Under the pieces are notes generated by a model. It was not told where the DNA came from. It did not search any database and worked only from the letters and a program-made list of their open reading frames with translations. This document shows, one piece after another, positions 57,398 to 64,000 of a DNA stretch of 64,000 nucleotides (positions are counted from its first letter, which is position 1; the number at the start of each line of letters is the position of its first letter). The stretch spans positions 22,286,232 to 22,350,231 of the forward strand of contig CM065686.1 in assembly GCA_017654935.2 (NCBI GenBank), read 5' to 3'. Origin of the DNA: Phymorhynchus buccinoides. Lineage: Eukaryota; Mollusca; Gastropoda; Neogastropoda; Raphitomidae. Both the position numbers and the translations under genes were made by a program.

Positions 57398-57636
57398 CCC
57401 TTTCGCCGCCAGCCATTTTTTTGGCAAAACAATACCATTAAACTGAACAGAGTAGAAATAAAAATGTATCTACAATATTGGGAATTCTTCTGTGACATGT
57501 ATAACATTAGGCCTATCCTTACCTCCCAAAATTAAGAAAATAGAGTCTTCAGAAAACAGGCCCTGATTTGATGGTTTTTAGTGACATAAGTATCGAACCA
57601 TTGTGGTGCAAAAATGCGACATTGGCGGTGAAAGGG
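57398..57636. mobile_element. MITE family B, complete copy
   Basis: 239 bp between TTAA at 57394-57397 and 57637-57640, with ends CCCTTTCGCCGCCA and ATTGGCGGTGAAAGGG. Confidence 0.85.
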
Positions 57637-57653
57637 TTAAGAACGAAATAGAA

Positions 57654-58650
57654 GCAAAGCTCATGATCCACTACAGGTCAAAAGCCAAAAGCTTTCTATT
57701 TATTGGGTGCAAAGACCTTTGACAAACAATGATTAAGGCAGAACTTAATAGGGGGAGCACACCCCCAGAGTTAGTGGCACAGGTTTTGTCTGGATGGTGT
57801 CGAGTTTCAGTACCAACAGCGCTCTAATGGGACGCTAACATGCACGTATCTATGATTTTAGAGGGCAGAGCGTGCCAGGAAATATGATAGTCTTTTGACA
57901 TGGTCATAAAGTCAGAAATGCTGTCCTCAATGTAGTTGACAACGGAGACACGTAATGAGGGAGTGTGCCGAGGGAGCAGTATCGTCTATGTATATAAGAG
58001 TATTCTTTAGTTTACTCAAATAGCTTTTAGCATTGGTTGACACCCCCCGTGGGATACCAGGGGGTAGGGGGTCTTTTTGTATACGTCTGTGTGTGTGTGC
58101 GTTTCATTTAACGTCACTGTATATCCACTTCTCGTGATATTAGAGAGAGAGAGAGAGAAGCAAAGCTCATGATCCACTACAGGTCAAAAGCCAAAAGCTT
58201 TCTATTTATTGGGTGCAAAGACATTTGACAAACAATGATTAAGGCAGAACTTAATAGGGGGAGCACACCCCCAGAGTTAGTGGCACAGGTTTTGTCTGGA
58301 TGGTGTCGAGTTTCAGTACCAACAGCGCTCTAATGGGACGCTAACATGCACGTATCTATGATTTTAGAGGGCAGAGCGTGCCAGGAAATATGATAGTCTT
58401 TTGACATGGTCATAAAGTCAGAAATGCTGTCCTCAATGTAGTTGACAACGGAGACACGTAATGAGGGAGTGTGCCGAGGGAGCAGTATCGTCTATGTATA
58501 AGAGTATTCTATATTTCGCCCTTAGTTTACTCAAATAGCTTTTAGCATTGGTTGACACCCCCCGTGGGGATACCAGGGGGTAGGGGGTCTTTTGTATACG
58601 TTGTGTGTGTGCGTTTCATTTAACGTCACTGTATATCCACTTCTCGTGAT
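57654..58650. repeat. 506-bp tandem duplication
   Basis: GCAAAGCTCATGATCCACTA at 57654 recurs at 58160. The two copies are almost identical, with small differences near CTATGTATATAAGAG and an extra CTATATTTCGCCC in the second. The duplicate starts directly after a short (GA)n. Confidence 0.95.
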
Positions 58651-58652
58651 AT

Positions 58653-58734
<82 letters not shown>

Positions 58735-58838
58735 TATGTGTGTGTTTCATTTAACGTCACTGTCTGTCCACTTCTCGTGATATTAGATTGTGTGTGTTTT
58801 CATTTAACGTCACTGTATATGTCCACTTCTCGTGATAT

Positions 58839-58898
<60 letters not shown>

Positions 58899-58961
58899 AG
58901 TGCGTTTCATTTAACGTCACTGTCTGTCCACTTCTCGTGATATTAGAGAGAGAGAGAGAGA

Positions 58962-59014
<53 letters not shown>

Positions 59015-59167
59015 GTATGTGTGCGTTTCATTTAACGTCACTGTATATCCACTTCTCGTGATATTAGAGAGAGAGAGAGAGCGAGGAGAGAGAGAGATGC
59101 GTGTGTGTTTCAAAGTATTTCACTTCTCGTATATTCGAGAGAGAGAGAGAGAGAGTAGAGGTAGAGA

Positions 59168-59203
<36 letters not shown>

Positions 59204-59283
59204 CAGTTTCATTTAACGTCACTGTCCCTGTCCACTTCTCGTGTGATATAGAGAGAGGGAGAGAGAGAGAGAGATAGAGAGAG

Positions 59284-59347
<64 letters not shown>

Positions 59348-59417
59348 AGAGGAGGTGTATTGTGTGTGTTTCATTTAACGTCACTGTCTGTCCACTTCTC
59401 GTGATATTAGAGAGAGA

Positions 59418-59451
<34 letters not shown>

Positions 59452-59495
59452 AGTATGTGTGTGTTTCATTTAACGTCACTGTCTGTCCCCTCGTT

Positions 59496-59577
<82 letters not shown>

Positions 59578-59628
59578 TGTATGTGTGTGTTTCATTTAAC
59601 GTCACTGTATATCCACTTCTCGTGATAT

Positions 59629-59694
<66 letters not shown>

Positions 59695-59750
59695 GTGTGT
59701 GTTTCATTTAACGTCACTGTCTGTCCACTTCTCGTGATATTAGATTGTGT
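58590..59750. repeat. Compound minisatellite: spacer of about 50 bp plus (GA)n
   Basis: About eleven repeats of TTTCATTTAACGTCACTGT and CCACTTCTCGTGATATTAG, each followed by a (GA)n of different length. The spacer is the right end of the 506-bp unit. Confidence 0.9.
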
Positions 59751-59814
59751 GTGAGTGTGTGTGTGTGTGCGCGTGCGTGCGCGTGCGCATGCGTGCGTTA
59801 TACATTCGTGGTAA

Positions 59815-59920
59815 TTATACAGCACTATCGTCTATATATAATCATTCTATATTTCGCCCTTTACTGAAATAGCTTTTATCATTGGTTGACATCCCCCGTG
59901 GGGATACCGGGGGGGGGGGG
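59815..59920. repeat. Partial third copy of the 506-bp unit
   Basis: ATCGTCTATATATAATC, TCTATATTTCGCCC and TTGGTTGACATCCCCCGTGG match the end of each 506-bp unit. Confidence 0.7.
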
Positions 59921-60325
59921 GTCTTTTGTATAGTTCATTCACCTTCTGGAAGTTCTGTGCTTGTAACTTCCTTTAATCTTGCCACTCTCTTTGACTCTGC
60001 CTTTTTCCTTTGCTTACTGTCATCTACTATCTTTCCGCCTTACCGGTCCGATTCCTGTTGTGGTTTTTTTTTCTCAAGAAACACGCTTTCAAAAAGATTT
60101 CCTCAAGCCGAAGTCGGACTTGCTGGACCTATAACTATTTCTTAGGCGCGGCATAACGGCAGCATTTATTGCAATAACTAAAGTAACAGCAATGTCCCAT
60201 ATATGGCCTTTGGCCAAGAGGACGTAAAACAGTAATCTTCGTTCGTACGGTAGCATGACGCTTCTGTGCTCATAATTGACAGGAAACTGTCCGAGCGATC
60301 GAAGAAGAAGAAGAAGAAGATTGGC
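59896..60325 (+). mobile_element. SINE-like family G, long copy 5 with (AAG)n tail
   Basis: Starts CCCCGTGGGGATACCGGGGG, holds CTTCTGGAAGTTCTGTGCTT and GACTTGCTGGACC, and ends GACAGGAAACTGTCCGAGCG with a GAAGAAGAAGAAGAAGA tail. It carries extra sequence around 60155-60240. Confidence 0.7.
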
Positions 60326-60517
60326 TGACAATAGTCTGTAGTAAGGGCTAAATGTAAAGAAAGAGCTGCACAATGAAACTAATAATGAATTTCTACAGTA
60401 ACGGGAAACCTTGGCACGGCTTGGTCTTTTGTGGAAGATTAGGCCTACGATTCTCAAAGTAGGAAGCGTTCGCACAGACTTTTTTTGGTTGTATACTGGT
60501 AAACATCTGTATTGCTA

Positions 60518-60622
60518 AAAAGTCGGGACTTCCTCCAGAATCGTTGCCACCATCTCTATATCTATTAATGTCCCATATGTGTCTGTTCCAGACCGGAGGA
60601 CGTTAAACAGATGTTCATACTT
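60518..60622 (-). mobile_element. SINE-like family F, copy 5
   Basis: Complement of F with CATCTCTATATCTATTAATG and CAGACCGGAGGACGTTAAAC. Confidence 0.75.
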
Positions 60623-60680
60623 TTTGTTCTCATATTTCTCTCTCTCTCCATCCGTTGTTGTTGTTGTTGTTCTGATTATT

Positions 60681-61204
60681 AGTCCCCGAGCCGAAGGTTC
60701 GGGGAAGCTATTGTTTTTGTCTGGTCCGTCCGTCCGTCCGTCCGTCCGGCGTGCCTCCGTCCGTTTTTCTCAAAAACTATTCAGTCTATCATCATCAAAT
60801 CTGGTATAGTAGTTGGCCAAGATGCAAGCTATCCACTGATGTATTTAATTTTACATTAAGGTCAAGGTCGCGCCAGTTACGGGGTTCAACCCCCGAAACA
60901 CATAATCGCTAATATATCGCGAAGTTTTGCATGTATTTTAATGCAGTTTTTTCCACAACATTTCTTGATGAATGGTCTATAACACAGTTGTCATGAATTT
61001 TTCTGTGCGCGCGTGTGCGCATGATCGCGCGCGCTCAAATCACGGGTCCGAACCGGCCCACGGCTATATATAAAAAAAACTTCAGTTACGTGCTGTTTTG
61101 GTGCGTTTTTATGTATGTGTAGTACTACAGCCGACACATTCCGATTTCGGAGTAGCTCGGCGATGCTGCGAGGGGACTTTGCAGCCGCTCGGCGTTGCAC
61201 TTGG
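60681..61204 (+). mobile_element. Interspersed repeat family D, copy 3
   Basis: 524 bp, same ends as copies 1 and 2. It abuts repeat M copy 2 with no spacer. Confidence 0.75.
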
Positions 61205-61205
61205 T

Positions 61206-61730
61206 TAGTCTGTTATAGTCCCGTCAACAGCCATGGTTATCTCAGGACTCTCACCGCGTAACGTTCGACCACGTATAGCAAAACACACATCGATGATTCT
61301 TAACAACGTCCAAAAACAACAAACAAAAAAACCCAATACAATTCACGACATGGCATCTCCATCATTGCACCCCGTAGCTCATAATTTCACACAGTGCTGG
61401 AAACGTTGAGCCACTCTACTCTACTTATCGGATCCAGGTATAAAAAAAAACCCAGTGAAAAAGGATAACAAACACATTCCTAGTAAAAACAAAATATATA
61501 AAAAAGGTCATATAGGAAAATATGCGCTGCAGAATGGGCAACATGTGCCCACTCAAGTGCGCAAGGTCTCACGCGTGAAAGCCAGTGAACAATAATAAAA
61601 AAAATCGAAAAAAACAACACCCTGGCATGTCATAAATTGTAAATGAGGATGGAGAGAATGAAAAATGGGGATGAGGGGCTACTCTTAGATTAAAGCTCCC
61701 CCACCACAAGGTGGAAGCCAGCGGGGAAGT
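61206..61730 (-). repeat. Interspersed repeat M, copy 2 (inverted)
   Basis: Reverse complement of 55996-56485, from GTCTGTTATAGTCCCGTCAA to AAGCTCCCCCACCACAAGGT. Confidence 0.7.
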
Positions 61731-61802
61731 GTTGTTCTGGAATCTTGATTCTAGATCCAGTTCTTTAGGCTGAGGCGAATGGAACATTTATTTTCACATT
61801 AA

Positions 61803-62041
61803 CCCTTTCACCGCCAGCCATATTTCAGCCAAAAATGTCCATTACATTTACCTGGGTAGAGAACAAAATCCATCTGCAGTATTGGGGATTCTTCTGTGAC
61901 AGATATAAAATAAGGTCTATCCTTACTTCCCAAAACTAAGACAATAGGGTCTTTGGATAATGGACCCCAATTTGTTGCCTTTTGGTGACATAGGTGTTAA
62001 ATCACTGTGGTGCTAAAATGCGACTTTGGCGGTGAAAGGGT
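61803..62041. mobile_element. MITE family B, complete copy
   Basis: 239 bp between TTAA at 61799-61802 and 62042-62045. Confidence 0.85.
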
Positions 62042-62429
62042 TAACACACCTGGATAAACACACACACACACACACATATCCCTCATTCCATTTACTTGCG
62101 TTCTTACAGAAATATATAAAAGAAAGACTTGAAAATGTAAGAACATGTTCACATAAATACCCCCCAAAAGGAAGGAGGGAGATGAGAGATAGGAATGAGC
62201 AGGGGGGAGGAGAGGGAGGGGGGGGGGGGGGGTGGAAACAGGCCGGAATTCCGACAATGTTTCGGAACTTCCATTTCCAACTAACTACCCGGTTCTCTCA
62301 CTCTTGCCGGGGAGTTTCTAACTCTTAAGTGAATTTTCTCCTTGACAGGTCTCGCCATACTCGTACTGCTTGAGAAGCGGAAGAAGAGGACAAGAAAAAA
62401 GATTGCCTCTTCTCTTCTAGTGAAGAATG

Positions 62430-62500
62430 AATATTGGATTTAACGTCCTCCCGGTCCTAAGGACTCACGATGTGGGACATTTCGATTGGGGAATCTCTTC
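62430..62500 (+). mobile_element. SINE-like family F, diverged fragment
   Basis: GGATTTAACGTCCTCCCGGT and GATGTGGGACATT match the left part of F. Confidence 0.55.
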
Positions 62501-62501
62501 T

Positions 62502-62755
62502 AGTAGATTGCCAATGCTTTTATACCAGACATGCATACTGAATATACACGTATGCTACTAGGGTGAGGAGGGGGGGAAAGGGGAGTGAAGGGGGTGGGAA
62601 AGGGAGAGTGTGTATGAAAATATTTGACCCCCCCCCCCAAACACCCTAAAAACCTCACACAACCACCCATGTTCGATTATTGCAGGGAGAGTGGGTCACA
62701 CGCATAAGGAGATGCTGTTTGTTGTTTTTGTTCCCCAGCTTAAGAAGAGAAAAAA
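62502..62755. other. Intergenic, no features recognised
   Basis: Purine-rich and C-run sequence; nothing recognised. Confidence 0.4.
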
Positions 62756-62759
62756 TTAA

Positions 62760-63255
62760 CCCTTTCATCGCCAATGTCGCATTTTAGCACCACAATGGTT
62801 TAACACCCATGTCACTAAAAAGCATCAAATCAGGGCTTGTTATCAAATCAAATCAAATTCACTTTATTATCTCCCAAGGAGAAATTTTGTTCAGGTGCCA
62901 GAATAACAAAGACATCGACATTCAGCATGCATGAATAGGAGCAAAAGTTACACATAATACACACTTAAAGATACACATTATATGTGGATACATACACGTC
63001 TAAGGATAAGCATGCATAGTTTCTTTTAACACGATGAACCACACATTTAAACCTAAAAGGATCATGAGTTTAGGAGGTGGATGGATCTGGGGATGAAGGA
63101 TTTCAATATCTGAAGACCCTTTTTCTTAATAATATAGTTAAGGATAGGCCTAATGTTACACATGTCACAGAGGAATTCCCAATATTGCAGATATTTTATT
63201 TTCTCTACCCAGTTTATGGTATTTTGGGGCTGAAAAATGGCTGGCGGCGAAAGGG
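62760..63255 (-). mobile_element. MITE family B, reversed, split by a retroposon tail
   Basis: TTAA at 62756-62759 and 63256-63259, ends CCCTTTCATCGCCA and GCTGGCGGCGAAAGGG. The family sequence is broken at about 62845 and resumes near 63112. Confidence 0.8.
62846..63111 (-). mobile_element. LINE-like 3' fragment nested in MITE B
   Basis: About 266 bp starting AAATCAAATCAAATTCACTT, which in reverse is a (TTTGA)n tail. It also has CAAGGAGAAATTTTGTTCAG, typical of reversed retroposon 3' ends. Confidence 0.6.
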
Positions 63256-63477
63256 TTAAACGTTCTGGGGGCACACCCAGTGCCACGTGAACATTTCGCA
63301 TGGCCTTGGGTGGGAAGATTACGTGTATGGCTGCTATTAGTTTTAAAGGGCCCCCACCACATGGGCGGCCATACTCCGACTTCAGGGGTCACATGCAAGG
63401 AGAGGACACACTAATAGGGGAGAATGGTTTGGAGGTGAAGAGGGGAGGGAGCAAAGGCTATCTTGTAGTTTAGACAC

Positions 63478-63625
63478 CCCTCCCCCACATCATCATTTTC
63501 GCATTGACATTTTTTTCTCAGAAGCAACATTCTGCCATTTTCAGGGAAGGGATAGGGTTTGGATCAGCCTGCAGTTACTGGCACATAACTGAAAGAACCT
63601 GGCTTTGAGTTCCGGAGTCGTAATC
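63478..63625. repeat. Interspersed repeat Z, copy 3
   Basis: TCGCATTGACATTTTTTTCT and CAGGGAAGGGATAGGGTTTG match the other two copies. Confidence 0.5.
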
Positions 63626-63634
63626 TTCTTCTTC

Positions 63635-63950
63635 TCGATCGCTCAGACAGTTTCCTGTCAATTATGAGCGGAGATGCGTCATGCTGCCGTCATGCGCCTA
63701 ACTAAGAAATAGTTAGGCCCAGCAAGTCCGACTTCGGTTGGAGGAAATCTTTTTGAAAGCGTTTTGTGAAAAAAGGCAGGAGAATGGACCCCGGTAAGGC
63801 AGAAAGATAGTAGATGACAGTAAGCTAAGTAGGGAAAAGGCAGAGTCAAAGAGAGTGACAGATTAGAGGAAGTCACAAGCACAGAACTTCCAGAAGGTGG
63901 GGGAACTATTTATACAAAAGACACCCCCCCCGGTATCCCCACAGGAGGGA
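63635..63950 (-). mobile_element. SINE-like family G, copy 6
   Basis: Complement of the consensus from the AAG tail (CTTCTTCTTC) through GAGGAAGTCACAAGCACAGA to CCCCGGTATCCCCAC. Confidence 0.7.
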
Positions 63951-64000
63951 GTGGTAAACACAAGGAGGGTGTCGAAACAACAACTTTGCTAAGAGCAGAC

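Overview
This is eukaryotic DNA, most probably from a marine gastropod mollusc. That assignment is an inference: the window has long introns with GT-AG borders, very long (TC)n/(CA)n tracts, many short TIR and SINE-like repeats, and two SINE bodies of a kind I associate with gastropods. No database search was possible.

The only protein-coding gene I can support is on the + strand and fills the left half. It is the 3' part of a KDM3-family (JMJD1; KDM3A/KDM3B-like) JmjC histone H3K9 demethylase. Sixteen coding exons (3-31962) join in one open frame of about 1109 codons ending in TGA at 31960-31962, and all 15 introns are GT-AG with matching phases. The window opens inside the gene, so the N-terminus and promoter are missing. 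Exons 1-3 encode a disordered, Ser/Pro/Lys-rich region. Exons 4-9 encode the KDM3 cysteine-rich zinc-finger region. Exon 10 is a linker with an 11-Ala run leading into the catalytic domain. Exons 11-16 encode the JmjC domain, with the His-x-Asp iron ligands in exon 12 and the distal His in exon 14. A good poly(A) signal lies at 32899.

The introns carry most of the structure: seven minisatellites (units 30, 37, 42, 44, 46, 57 and about 96 bp), long pyrimidine microsatellites, and transposon-derived repeats. The repeats include TTAA-flanked piggyBac-like MITEs, TA-flanked pogo/Tc1-like MITEs, a hAT-like TIR repeat, a tRNA-derived SINE, and SINE-like families whose copies sit inside one another with readable target-site duplications.

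From about 32.9 kb to 64 kb I find no gene. This part holds a 50-bp minisatellite (35.3-36.7 kb), a 96-bp perfect inverted repeat pair (39.4/40.9 kb), a 5'-truncated, frameshifted CR1/L2-like LINE fragment nested in a SINE-like repeat (43.6-45.0 kb), a 216-bp palindromic element with one arm amplified (47.7-48.1 kb), a 506-bp tandem duplication leading into a GA-rich compound minisatellite (57.6-59.7 kb), further copies of the intronic families, and homopolymer G/C runs up to 48 nt. I found no new multi-gene system. What is most informative is the nested-insertion record and the repeats lying close to KDM3 splice sites.

Family letters used below: A = TA-flanked MITE; B = TTAA-flanked MITE; C = 152-bp TIR repeat; D = hairpin-headed repeat of about 520 bp; E = SINE-like, about 307 bp; F = SINE-like, about 166 bp; G = SINE-like with (AAG)n tail; J = 216-bp palindrome; K = short repeat of about 80 bp; M = repeat of about 500 bp; Z = repeat of about 130 bp.
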